A DNA stretch of 64,000 bases, taken from Bettongia penicillata ogilbyi (taxonomy: Eukaryota > Chordata > Mammalia > Diprotodontia > Potoroidae). Shown here one piece after another: positions 43,888-54,399 of the stretch. Numbering within the stretch: position 1 is the stretch's first letter; every line of letters begins with the position of its first letter. The notes beneath the pieces were generated by a model, which saw nothing but the letters and a program-made list of their open reading frames with translations, had not been told where the DNA came from and ran no database searches. The stretch lies in contig JAJHZJ010000808.1 in NCBI GenBank assembly GCA_023548195.1, positions 1,530,182 to 1,594,181 of the forward strand, read 5' to 3'. The translations under genes and the position numbers were made by a program.

Positions 43888-44135
43888 CTGGGCAGCTCAG
43901 TGGAAAGTCCTGGAACTGGAATCAGGGAGACCTGAGTTCCAAATTTGGTCTCCAGACACTTAACTAGCTGTACGACCTTGGGCAAGTCACTTAACCTCTG
44001 TCTGCCTCAGTTTTCTCTCCGTAAAATGGACATAATAGTACACCTACCTCCCTGGGTGATTGTGAGGATCAAATGAGATAATGTTTATAAAGTACCTGGC
44101 ATATAGTAGGTGCTTAATAAATGCTTGTTTCCTTC
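43888..44135 (+). repeat. MON1-type SINE, sense
   Basis: 'gggcagctcagtggaaag', 'ggcaagtcacttaacctctg', 'gtgaggatcaaatgagataa', 'ggtgcttaataaatgcttg'. An L2-like tail (44,140-44,205) follows. Confidence 0.8.
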
Positions 44136-44544
44136 CACACATTCCTCCCTTAGAATGACCACTGTCACACAGTAAGTGCTTAATGGATGTTTGCTGACTG
44201 ACCTGAAAAACTGCTTTCCTCTCCTTCTTCTCGACTTGTGTTATCACTTGAATTCTTTTACCTCCAGGGAGAGAGAGTACATGCCATTTTTTTTCCTCCT
44301 AGAGGTTCTACTGGTATTTGTAGATTCCTTAAATCCAAGGAAGCTCTGCCCTGGTGATAAAAAAAAAGGGGAGAAAACTCCTTTGGAATGTCCGCTCCTT
44401 TAGAAAAATGTGTGCCTAAGGACAGATAAATTTAAAAATGACCAAGGGATTCTGGGCTGACCAGTTTTAAATTAGAGGCATAATGAGGTTTATAGACACA
44501 GGGAGACCAGATCAGTTAACATCTACCGTTGTCTATTAGTTATG

Positions 44545-44870
44545 AAGCATTTATTAAGCACTTAGTCCATGATTATCATTGTGTTAAGCACTAGAATACA
44601 GAGAAGGGCAAAAGCCAGCTCCTAGTCTCAACTATATACAAGCAAGTTGTGTGTGTGTACATATATACATATATACACACAAGTACATACATATACACAC
44701 ATATACACAAACACATATGTGTGGAGGACTTCGATTTGTCTTCTGAATACACATAGTTTAGTGTTCAATTCAGCGCACATTTATCGAGCTCATATAATGA
44801 GTAAGGAACTGTGGACATAAAAATGCTGATGACATAGTCCCTGCCCTCAAAGAGTTTAAATTCATTCACT
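44545..44870 (-). mobile_element. L2 3' ends, antisense, with a TG/CA insert
   Basis: Two antisense tails: 44,545-44,645 'gaagcatttattaagcact', and 44,770-44,865 'ctgccctcaaagagtttaaa'. They flank a mixed TG/TA/CA microsatellite (44,646-44,725). Confidence 0.6.
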
Positions 44871-45156
44871 TTACTGAATTGACTTCTGACTTGTGGGCCA
44901 ATGCACTGGAAGAGAGCACCTCTCCCCTCTTTTAAAAAAGCAGGGACTTTTATTCCTCTCCTGATTCCCTTTCCCTCTTTCCTTTGGAATCCCCCTGGCA
45001 TGTCTTTCCTTCCTTCCATTGGGCTCCCTTTTAAAAATTAGTTTTAAGAATCACAGCATCCTCAGTCCTCTGCAGTGATATTTAAATTATCTACTTATGC
45101 ACCTCAGATCTGTACACTCCTTTTTTTTTCTGGGAAGGATCATGATTTAATAAAGT

Positions 45157-45304
45157 TTTCAGCATTCAAAAGCCTTTTATATTCGTGGATATTTGGGAAA
45201 GGGATGAATGATAGGGAAAGATTTAGTTTAAGGACTAAAAAGTTCTTATTTCTCCTCTTTTCCTTTATGTAACTTCTGGGAAAATGGTCTACATTTGTGT
45301 AGCT
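45157..45304 (+). repeat. 148-bp direct duplication, copy A
   Basis: Aligns without gaps to 46,022-46,169 at roughly 85-88% identity. Shared text includes 'caaaagccttttatatt', 'atatttgggaaaggg' and 'aaatggtctacatttgtgta'. Similarity stops abruptly at both ends. Confidence 0.85.
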
Positions 45305-46021
45305 ATGTGTACCTGTACTAACTATGTGGTGTTTTTAGGGGAGAACTTATATCTCTTCCTTGTCATGACAAGTTGGCCTTTTTTTTTTTTAAGAAAGGGA
45401 CTGTAGAGAGGAAAGCTCAATTTTCCTACAGTTTAAGGGTGAGTTGGGTTTGAGCCCACTTGTAGAAACAGAGCCCCTTCAGTTAAAAATTCAGGTGCTA
45501 ACAGAGTATTCCTTTGTGCCATGTGAGATGCTGACTTTAGGTAGTGGCTGGAGAGTAAAATATGAGAACTGTCATTTATGTATTTTCTCTTAAAATATTT
45601 AGTTTTCAAATTGCTTATATTAGTGACCATCAAATTTACTCTTACCTAAAACACACTGATGCAAATGACTTGGAAGTTGCCAGTTTGGGGGAGTTTGAAG
45701 GACTGGCTGTGAGTCTGAAGAATTTAACATCCAAGAGAACAGGGAGAGCAAGATATATGATGTGCTTCAACCAGGATTTGTAAGGTGAGATACCTTCCTT
45801 TCCAGACCTATCTCATTCTTTCAGGCTTGGATTTCTTGCCCAGTTTTGCCAGCAGAGATGGAATGGTAATTCTGCTGAAGCCTGCTCATTTGGACTTTCT
45901 TTTAAAATTTCAAATCCAACTGCTGTATTTTTGCAAAAAGAATCTATAGATTATCTAAGTGATCAAGTACCACCCAAATTTAATATAGAGAGTATGAGAG
46001 AAAAAACTCAGGGTAAGTAGC
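45305..46021. other. Spacer between the direct duplicates
   Basis: 717 bp without a recognised repeat. A short plus-strand frame (45,562-45,783) has no known similarity that I can name. Confidence 0.4.
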
Positions 46022-46169
46022 TTTCAGCACTCAAAAGCCTTTTATATTAATGAATATTTGGGAAAGGGAAGAATGATAGAGAAAGATTTAGTTGAATGAC
46101 TACAAGTTTCTTATTTCTCCTCTTTTTCTTTATATCACTTCTGGGAAAATGGTCTACATTTGTGTAGCT
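46022..46169 (+). repeat. 148-bp direct duplication, copy B
   Basis: Second copy of 45,157-45,304, offset 865 bp, same orientation. Confidence 0.85.
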
Positions 46170-46404
46170 TGGAGTGCTAGGACTGGTATAGGCCTAAGAT
46201 GTTCACAAGGTGCTTGCACATTTCCTCAAGGTAATTTTAACTTTGAACTTTGAAGATTTATTTCATCTTGGGGACAGCTCACTCTGGAGTGAAAAGGGAA
46301 CTCAACACCCCACCCCTGCCTTGGATCCATAGCTAGACACTAGGGGAGCATAACTAAAAGGTCTTATCAGAATGTCATGTGATAGAGGCTTGAGAAATCC
46401 TTTG

Positions 46405-46585
46405 GAATAAATAAAAAGGATCATAGATGTGGAGCTGGAGGGATCCTTAGAGATCGTTAGTCCAAAACCCGTTTTTATTTTACGGACCAAGAAATTGAGA
46501 CTTACAGAGAAGTAACAACTTGTCCAACGTCACACAAATAAGAGAAGCGCTTAAAATTCTCTGACTCCCATTTTAGTTCCTGTTT
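46405..46585 (-). repeat. MIR-type SINE, antisense
   Basis: 'ggatcatagatgtggagctg', 'ccttagagatcgttagtcc', 'aagaaattgagacttacag', 'ttgtccaacgtcacac'. Confidence 0.7.
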
Positions 46586-46829
46586 CATCATTGCCCTACT
46601 ACAGTATGGAAAGGTGTACTGGACGGTCAGAATGTCCCCAGAAGGGCTGAGATACAGTTTTAAAATGACACATACCGTGGCACCTGCGCCGCCAGACCTT
46701 TGGACACCATTTCTCATCTCCCAACCTCCCAGCCTGTAGCTTAACTTCTGTCTCGAACATTACGTAACCTTTGTCACCCAACATGTACTATGTTGGGAAA
46801 CTGTCTTATCTCTCCAGTGTTGGGCAGAG

Positions 46830-47254
46830 ACCATTGTCACTGAAACCAGCACTATCTCAAGTTGGTGAAACCTTCCTTAACCTTATTGACCAGGGGACAT
46901 CGGACACGGGCAAAGAAGAGGGAAATGTTACTTTTCCTCTCTGAAAAATCTGATTTCCTGGGGATCCAGCTGATAGCCTCGGGGTTAGGGAGCCCAGGAC
47001 TGGAGGAAGGAAAGCTGGGAAGGTCAGCGAAGACTTTAACCAGGTCCGGCCCGCACTCAGTTCAGGGGAGTGAGGGGGGGGGGGGTCGCTTTTCCAGGTC
47101 TCTCCCCAGTAAACTCCAGGGGCTCCCGGAGCGAACGCAGGCTTCTTGCATCTTCCTTCCCGACCTGTGCGTTCCCTTGGGCCCGGGACACCGGCCTCGC
47201 CTCCCGGCTCGGGGCATTTTCTCCGTGCCTGGAGCTCCGGGCCTCCTCCCAGTC
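46830..47254. other. GC-rising flank of the promoter region
   Basis: GC content and CpG frequency climb from about 46,880 onward ('cgcctcccggctcgggg'). Several overlapping frames open on both strands because stop codons are rare. No exon with splice sites was recognised. Confidence 0.4.
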
Positions 47255-47517
47255 CTGACTTCCTTTAAATTCCGACCCAAACCCCACCTCCTGCAGGAAG
47301 CCTTCCTCCATCGCTCTAGGTTCCCAGGCCTTCCTTCGGTTAATGAGCTCCCTTTTATCCGGTAAATCGCTCGCTTTGTTTGCACGCCGTCTCCCCATTA
47401 GATCGTCGGCTCCTGGAGGGACTGACTGTCCTGACTGTCTTTTACCTCCTTTTTTGTATCCCCAGCGCCCTGCACATAGTAGGCGCTTCAGGAATAAGTT
47501 TATGGAATGGAATGATG
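47255..47517 (+). mobile_element. L2 3' end, sense, GC-rich
   Basis: 'ctgcaggaagccttcctcc', 'gtatccccagcgccctgc' and 'acatagtaggcgcttcagg' form a sense L2 tail that has kept its CpGs, unlike the other copies here. Confidence 0.75.
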
Positions 47518-47606
47518 GATCGTTCTCATCCCTGGAGAGGCGCGGATTTCTCCAGATGCCAGGCCAGGGCAAGCCCGGCTCTCCTCTCCTCGGCCCACTT
47601 CCTGCC

Positions 47607-48601
47607 GTTCACACCCACATACACACTCACTCACACTCAGACACACCCCAACATACACACAGATACACACTCACCCATATACACACGCGCACGCACCCCC
47701 ACACACATACACAGACATATACCACACACACATTCACAGACACAACCACATACACTCACCCCACCACTTACACTCCCCCCCATACACACACTCACACACC
47801 ACACTCACACATTCACAGACGCACCCACATACACTCAGCCCCCCATACACACACTCACACACCACACTCACACACATTCAGACGCACCCACATACACTCA
47901 CCCCCCCATACACACACTCACACACACACATTCACAGATACATCCACATACACTCACCCCCCCCATACACACACACATTCACAGATACACCCACATACAC
48001 TTACCCCCCCATACACACACACACACCACACATACACATTCAGACGCACCCACATACACTCACCCCGCCATACACACACTCACACACCACACACACATTC
48101 ACAGGCACACCCACATACACTCACCCCCCCCATACACACACACACACATTCACAGATACACCCACATACACTCACCCCTCCCATACACACACTCACACAC
48201 CACACACACACATTCACAGACACAACCACATACACTCACCCCACCACTTACACTCCCCCCCATACACACACTCACACACCACACTCACACATTCACAGAC
48301 GCACCCACATACACTCACCCCCCCATACACACACACACACCACACATACACATTCAGACGCACCCACATACACTCAGCCCCCCATACACACACTCACACA
48401 CCACACTCACACACATTCAGACGCACCCACATACACTCACCCCCCCATACACACACTCACACACACACATTCACAGACACACCCACATACACTCACCCCC
48501 CCATACACACACACACACATTCACAGATACACCCACATACACTCACCCCCCCCATACACACACACACATTCACAGATACACCCACATACACTCACCCCCC
48601 C

Positions 48602-48632
<31 letters not shown>

Positions 48633-48838
48633 CACACATACACATACACATTCAGACGCACCCACATACACTCACCCCGCCATACACACACTCACACACC
48701 ACACACACATTCACAGGCACACCCACATACACTTAGCCCTCCCATACACACACACACATTCAGACGCACCCACATACACTCAGCCCCCCACCCCCCCCGC
48801 CCCCCATACACACACTCACACTCCCACACTCCCAGCAC
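47607..48838 (+). repeat. CA-rich minisatellite with higher-order structure
   Basis: About 1.2 kb almost devoid of G on this strand. The block ccacatacact occurs 18 times from 47,746 to 48,770, spaced 47-80 bp, separated by C runs, (CA)n and 'cattcacaga'. Higher-order repetition is visible: 47,761-47,820 and 48,241-48,300 are identical (480-bp offset), and the 'caccccgccatacac' unit recurs at 48,061 and 48,673. Stops are absent by composition, producing 567- and 521-codon His/Thr/Pro frames that are not genes. It ends at the CpG island. Confidence 0.95.
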
Positions 48839-48854
48839 ACTCCATTTACCCCGA

Positions 48855-48869
48855 GGGCGGGGAGGCGGG
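48855..48869 (+). promoter_or_regulatory. Tandem GC boxes (Sp/KLF type)
   Basis: GGGCGGGG (48,855-48,862) and GGCGGG (48,864-48,869) at the upstream edge of the island. Confidence 0.6.
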
Positions 48870-48955
48870 CTCCGCGCGCTCTTCCTCCCTCCCCCACCCC
48901 CTTCTCGCCGCTCCGGGGGCCGAGCCGAGCCGCCGAGGAGGGTGAGGGGGGGCGG

Positions 48956-48963
48956 TGACCTCA
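48956..48963 (+). promoter_or_regulatory. CRE-like octamer
   Basis: TGACCTCA, one base from the palindromic TGACGTCA. Motif match only, binding not shown. Confidence 0.35.
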
Positions 48964-49038
48964 CAGACTCGCTGACGAGGGTAGAGGCGAACACGCGCCC
49001 GCGCTACTCCCGCCGCCGCCGCGGGCGCCCGGCCGGAG

Positions 49039-49092
49039 ATGCCTGAGCGAGCCGGCCCCGAGCAGCCCCGCCGCCCGCCCGCGGTCCGCTGA
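49039..49092 (+). CDS. Upstream ORF, 17 codons
   Basis: ATG at 49,039 in the context gagATGc opens MPERAGPEQPRRPPAVR, then TGA, 86 nt before the main start. If transcription begins upstream of it, scanning ribosomes would meet this ORF first and it could dampen translation of the main frame. A peptide product is not implied. Confidence 0.35.
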   Translation: MPERAGPEQPRRPPAVR

Positions 49093-49156
49093 CGAGCGGG
49101 GCTGGGGAAAGAGCGAGCCGGAGCGAGCGAGCCGGCCGGGGAAAGCGAGCCCGGGC

Positions 49157-49167
49157 TGCGCCTGCGC
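49157..49167 (+). promoter_or_regulatory. NRF1-like site
   Basis: TGCGCCTGCGC matches the tandem GCGC pattern of NRF1 sites with one substitution from TGCGCATGCGC. It lies 12 bp before the start codon, so it would act as a downstream element if the start site is upstream. Confidence 0.45.
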
Positions 49168-49178
49168 CCGCCCGGAGG

Positions 49179-49208
49179 ATGTCACCTTTGTTCAGCTGGG
49201 TAGCCAAG
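49179..49208 (+). CDS. First coding exon of an unidentified gene (10 codons)
   Basis: ATG with A at -3 (aggATGt) opens MSPLFSWVAK. The frame then meets a consensus splice donor, AAG|GTACGG, exactly on a codon boundary (intron phase 0). Its place inside a CpG island, after GC-rich 5' UTR-like sequence, supports a genuine protein-coding first exon on the plus strand. The remaining exons must lie beyond the window, since nothing downstream to 64,000 looks coding. The tag is too short to assign a family. The FSWV motif recalls the N-terminus of EHD ATPases, but in the EHD proteins that motif immediately follows the initiator Met and the exon is longer, so I do not name it. Alternatives: a non-coding first exon, or a start in exon 2. 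Confidence 0.5.
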
Positions 49209-49904
49209 GTACGGGGAAGTTGGGACAACTTTGGCTCCGGCCCGGCCGGGCCCCGGGGCTCCGGCCCGGGGTGTCCTGAGCCCGGGAGGGGGGCGGTGCC
49301 CGGCAGGTTCGCGTTCCCAGCCCCGGGCGGGCGTTGTCCGTGAACTTGGGGAGCCGGGGGTGGGAGGGGGCTCTGGTTTGGGGGGATAGGCGTGGTCCTC
49401 CGCCCTCCCCGCCCGAGGGCATTCCCGGAGCCTGCCCCGCAGGATCTGGCACAAGTCCGCCGCCGGCGCTGGCCCCAAAGCCCCACTTTCCGGGATGGAA
49501 ACAAACTTGCTGCTTTCTGCAGCGGGAGCTTTGTGCTTGGCTGCTCCGGGATGCCAATGAATGGCTGGGAAAGTTGTTCCTGTTCTTTTGGGAGGGAACC
49601 TGGAGCCCGCGTTGCAGCAAGGAGAGTAGTGATGGAGGCTGGTCTAGGAGCCGGGAGGGCTTGGGTTCCAAGGGGCCTCTTGATCACACGCCGCGGGACC
49701 CAGGACAAATGGCTTGATCTCCCCCCGACCCCGGTTTATTTTTAGAGGCTACAGATCCCGGGCTAAGTGTGGAAATCGGTAAGAGGGACTTACTCATCCG
49801 GGAGTTCCCTTTCTGTAGAGGTACAGTTAAAACAACCCTGTAGCGTCCTACCCTGCCCTTTGACCAGCGGGCCTCATTATATGATGGAGCATCTCCTCAG
49901 AGAT

Positions 49905-50065
49905 GCTACATGGGCACAGATCCAGGGACAGACAGTCTGGGTTTAGATCCTGGCTCTGCTGAGGTTACCTTGAGTAAATCATTTTTCACTTTCTTTGTGC
50001 TTTGATTTCCTCTAAAACATAGAGGGCTGCCCTAGTCTTTTCTAACTCTAAACCTTCTGATGTCT
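49905..50065 (+). repeat. MIR-type SINE, sense
   Basis: 'gtctgggtttagatcctgg', 'ctctgctgaggttaccttg', 'ttctaactctaaaccttctg', following the MIR order. Confidence 0.65.
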
Positions 50066-51024
50066 CTGGGACTCAGTTTCCCCAACTCTAGTGAAGTGGT
50101 TGGATGAAAGGCTTTGCAAGGGAGGTGGCTCCCAACATCCCATCCCATGTGTACAGTTCCTATAACTTACTTTCACCTCAAGTGGTAACTGTACAAATTT
50201 GTTATAATTGACCAAGATTTAGACTTTGTTGTGTGAGTTAGGATGCTGGAAGCATTCTTAAGTAGTGATGATCCCATTGTGCACAGATACCTCTTTTTGT
50301 GAATCTCACTTTTCTCAAAAGGGACAAATTCTACAGTTTGGGGTTCCTTTGCTTCCTTACATTCTGTGATGTTTTATTACTGAAACATAGTAATGGAGTT
50401 TATGTAATATTGAAAACACATATCATCTTTTATTCCCTTGCCCTTTAACACCTTCCGAGTATTTTGACTATCCTGAATAAGTCTATAGTCAATTCTCTCA
50501 CTCTTTTGGACTCTGTTTCACCTACATACCAATAGTATGTTACTAACTCTTGTTAAAAGCACTTTCCAGCTGGCCCTTACCCAGATCCTTGTTGGCTTGG
50601 ACAGATACTGTATGTACATAAACATCAATACATAACTATTAGCCAAATCGGAGGACCTGAAGGAAGTTAGAAGGTTAATGGGTTGACTTATCTGTAACAT
50701 TATGATACAGCATTTTAGGAATGCTGTTTGTAAAAGTGTGTTTGCTAATTTTGACATGTTTGTATTAAGACATGTCTTTTCTGTGCCTTGTTTATAAGTA
50801 AATAGGAAAAGTAAATAACATTAGTCTTGTCTTAGAGTATTGCTGAGTGACTGCTACCCTCAATTTGGCTTCTGATCAAATGGGAAAAGAGAGGTGAAGC
50901 AATATCATACAAAGTAGAGATTGATAGTGTAGAGATTTTTTATGGTCTTAATTAAAAGCTGCTTGAAAATACTAATGTGAAAAAAAATCACAGAAACATA
51001 GGTTTTTTGTTTTTGTTTTTTGGG

Positions 51025-51115
51025 CTGAATAGAATCTCAGTATTTTACTTAGTACAATTTCTTCATTTTAGGGAGAGATTAAGTGACTTATCCAAAGTTT
51101 CAGATGCCATGAGAT
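51025..51115 (-). repeat. MIR-type SINE fragment
   Basis: 'tgaatagaatctcagtattt', 'ttcattttagggagagatt', 'aagtgacttatccaaag'. The antisense core only. Confidence 0.5.
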
Positions 51116-52329
51116 TTAAAAAAAAGTCTAGGAGATATTTCTAATTATTTTGCTGCCCATGTTAAATACAGGCCTTGGAGTGGGATGTCAACTCAGAACC
51201 CTCATACCCAAGTTCAGGCTGTCAAACAAGTTAGCTACCAGGTGATGAAAGTTTAGGTCGCCTGAATTAGTAGAGGGAGTAGCCACAGTTATGAGATCAT
51301 AAATCTTGTTGAGGTTTTGAAGTAGTTGAGAACTATGATTTTAATATTATATTTTCATAAGGTGTTAGAAAAGTAGTAGAAGGTACTATTACTTTAGAAG
51401 GTATCCCCTACACCTTAGAATTCAGGTTATCTTTTTGTGCTATAGATACACTTTATAAAATTTGATACTAATTTAGTATGTTATAGGGAAAATTTTATTG
51501 CCAGAATTACTTATAACTTTTATTTTACTTTCCAGATTTAATAAGGTGTAGGGATAAGTCAAGCTAAGATTTCAGTTTTCTCTTTGCACAAGGGGCTATT
51601 GACGAAAACACCAGGCAGAAATTGCATAAGGAGATATACATACGCTCCTGTTTGTGTGTGCGTATCTCCCTTTTCAAAAACTTAGTTTCCACTTTTTCCA
51701 CAGGACAATATATATTTTTTTGTTTAAAGGAAGAAAATATGCAAATGACATCATCTCTTGGTAAACTAGATGATAGTTTGCTTTTGAAAGATGTTATTTT
51801 CAAGTTCATGTGTAAACTCTTCTCTTTAGTAAAAACCTTCTTGGGAAAAACTCAGGGATAGATTGTCAGTGTGTCCTGAGACCACTCGATTTTAAGAACT
51901 TACAAGTCCTTACTTCTATGCATATTTTTTCTTCATGGGCAGAGGAAGTCAGCCAGTGATATAAAGTACTTCAGTATTTGTGAATCTTATCTTCACTAAA
52001 TTCCTGGATGAGGATTTTGAGTATTTTATAAAATTGCTACTTGTAAAGACAACTTTTCTAGACTGGCGAAGCCTGTATCTCTTGTGGTCCACAGAGTTTT
52101 ATCTAGTTATTGATAAGTTTTACCCCCATTCCTTTTCATCATAAAGTGTATGTATTATAATGGTAGGGGTAAGAAATGCAGTGGACACCTATAAAGTAGC
52201 TCACCTCCAAATCATTTTGATTTGATTTTGAAATACAGTCTGGTGAGTTCACTTGGACAAACACACATGCTCTGACATCTTAAGTCTGATCTAGCCTCAG
52301 ACTCAACCCTCCCAATTTCACATTTCTTC

Positions 52330-52595
52330 TGGCCTCCTTGCTTTCTTGAATCTCTTCCTCTCTACTGGCTACTTTCCTTTGGCCTGTCTCCATGCTCAGA
52401 CCTCCCCTAATGTAAACAAGCCTTCTCTTCATCATGTCACCCTTCTGGTTATTACCCTGGATCTTACCTTTCCCTTTTTGATAAGTCTAGGGAAAGTAGT
52501 CTATAGTCAATTTTCCCATTCAGTCTTGAGTTCTTCAGCTCTGGTTTCCTTCTTTAACACTTCATTCAAATTTCCCGCTGTAGGATCACCAAGGA
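52330..52595 (+). mobile_element. L2 LINE internal fragment, sense
   Basis: 'ctctctactggctactttcc', 'gtctccatgctcagacctcc' and 'ccttctggttattaccctgg' resemble the L2 segment upstream of the RT core. Out of frame and decayed. Confidence 0.5.
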
Positions 52596-52929
52596 GTGGT
52601 AAAATTCAAGGTGGAGAAGGGAGGGTGATACCCCTCCCTCCAAAGAAAAGAAAAAGAGGAGGAATATTGAAACATTTTAAAGAGTGTATGGATAAGTTGG
52701 ACAGTTTTGAAGTAGCTGGTTGAATTGATTTTACATATGCATATACACACATATATTTATATATTTATGTTATATATATAATCGAGTTGCCCAGCATTGC
52801 TATGTACAAGTCACTGTTCTACATGCTGGGGAGTATGAAAAATGTAAAAAAGACATATCCTCTGCTCTAAGAATTTATAGTTTAATGGGAGAGACATCGT
52901 ATAAACTAGGGAGGAGGAAAGGGAATAAG

Positions 52930-53145
52930 GCTTTATGTAGTGCATACTGTTTGCCAGCATTTTACAAATATTATATTATTTCATGCCTCAACAACCCCAG
53001 GAGGTAAGTGCTGTTATTATGTCCATTTTACAGTTGAGGAAACTGAAGCAAGAAGAGTTTGAATGACTTGAGTGTGAAATCACATTTGAATTCAAGTCTT
53101 CCTGATTCCAAGCCCAGTGCTCTATCCATTGTGCCACTTGACTGC
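52930..53145 (-). repeat. MIR/MON1-type SINE, antisense
   Basis: 'cattttacaaatattatatt', 'caggaggtaagtgctgttat', 'cattttacagttgaggaaac', 'ctctatccattgtgccac'. Nearly full length. Confidence 0.8.
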
Positions 53146-53175
53146 CTGTAAGATAATTGTAGCTATGGTTATAAA

Positions 53176-53176
<1 letters not shown>

Positions 53177-53206
<30 letters not shown>

Positions 53207-53222
53207 AGACACACACACATAT
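53177..53222 (+). repeat. GT/CA dinucleotide tract
   Basis: (GT)11 followed by interrupted GTAT and a short ACAC run, giving a small self-complementary GT/AC pair. Confidence 0.9.
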
Positions 53223-53229
53223 ACACAGA

Positions 53230-53870
53230 CAGAGTAGATGAAAGGCAGTCTAAGGAGGAAGTCAGGAAGAGTGATTTGAACTGTCTTGAAATTAGGTAAA
53301 CTGAGGTAGAGATTGGCATTTTACATGTGTGGGATAGCTAGCAAAAGGCCTGGAGGGAGGGTTAGAGTGTTATGGTCAAAGAATTACAGGGAAATCAATA
53401 TTTCTGGAACTAAGATGTAGATGACAATAAGGTATAAGAAGGTTGTAAAGATAGGAAGGGGCTACACATAAGAACTGTAAGGCAGAATAATGGGATTGAC
53501 TGATGAGCTCATCTAGCAGAGGAGTGAAGACGGTAGAGCTGACGGTAGAGCTACACTTCAGAAAAGTCACATTAGCAGCTGAATTGAGAGTGGTTTGGAG
53601 AGTGAAGAGGCTTGGAGCAGGAAGACCCATTAGAGGACTATTTTGGTAGTCCTAATAGAGGTGAAGAGGCCTGAAACAGGGTTATGGTTACATAAGTGGA
53701 GAGAAGGGAACATCCTGAGAGATGTTGTGAAAATAGGAGTGACAAGATGGGGAATGGATTGGGTGTACAGGGCGAGTGAAAGTGGGGAGGAAAGAATGAT
53801 GATTGGGAAGTTGTGTGAGTCTGGGTGACTGAGAAGATGTGATACCATTGATGAAATTGGGAAGAGGGAA
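53230..53870 (-). mobile_element. L2 LINE, antisense
   Basis: The minus strand reads GLPAPSLFTLQTTLNSAANVTF, recalling the L2 RT C-terminus. Plus-strand landmarks: 'tcagaaaagtcacattagc', 'agagtggtttggagagtg', 'ggactattttggtagtcc' and 'gtgatgaca...agatgggg' -like text. Confidence 0.7.
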
Positions 53871-54399
53871 GGTTTTTTTTTGGGGGGGATGGAAAGATAT
53901 GTATGTAGAACTGAGATGAGTAAGTAATACAGAGACGTGTTCTATTTTGTATATGGAAGCATTCTTTTTTTTTTTTGGAGTAGTTTAAATTCAGAATAAA
54001 AAAATGAATAGTAAAATTCATCGATCACTCGTCAGGCTTTATTCTCTGCAGTTTTGCAGCACTATTGACCCGTTTCCCTCCATCTTGTTACTCTCACTTC
54101 CCTTTGGCTTCTGTGACCCTATTCCCTCCTTGTTCCTCAGTCTATTTATTTTCTCTTTTTCTATCTTCTTCCTATCTCCTAAGTTTGAGTAATGCCCAAA
54201 CCCTTAGTTTTCTGCTCCATTCTCTTTTTCTCTATATTCTTTTAGTTGGTGAAGTCTTCCATTGCCATGAATACAGTGATCCCTTCTCTGTAAATGATTC
54301 CAAGAGCTGCATCAATCCTAGTCCCCTTGCTAAGCCCTGGTGTAACAACAAGGATTCCAGTGTACACAGGAGGGCCTGCTGTACAGATTCTTAGATTTG

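Larger units (their letters stand above)
48839..49560 (+). promoter_or_regulatory. CpG island promoter
   Basis: Abrupt change to very GC-rich, CpG-dense sequence with no TATA box near a plausible start. It contains GC boxes, a CRE-like octamer and an NRF1-like site, plus a start codon in good context followed by a consensus splice donor. This fits a broad, housekeeping-type promoter for a plus-strand gene. The exact transcription start cannot be read from sequence. A divergent minus-strand transcript is possible, as is usual for CpG islands. Confidence 0.85.

Noticed and set aside
46862..47572. Overlapping 167- and 171-codon frames on opposite strands in GC-rich DNA
   Set aside because: The region is GC-rich (few stops) and includes an L2 3' end. 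No splice sites or protein-like pattern.
47343..49046. 567- and 521-codon plus-strand open frames rich in His, Thr and Pro
   Set aside because: They run through the CA-rich minisatellite in all three frames, because stop codons cannot form without G or suitable T-A combinations. There is no coding bias and no start or splice context.
49179..49208. Naming the first exon as an EHD family ATPase from the FSWV motif
   Set aside because: In EHD proteins FSW follows directly after the initiator Met and the first exon is much longer. A four-residue resemblance is not enough.
49004..49745. Long minus- and plus-strand frames across the CpG island (up to 234 codons)
   Set aside because: Stop-poor GC-rich sequence. 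Pro/Gly/Arg/Ala-rich translations without domain pattern. A divergent transcript cannot be excluded, but coding is not supported.
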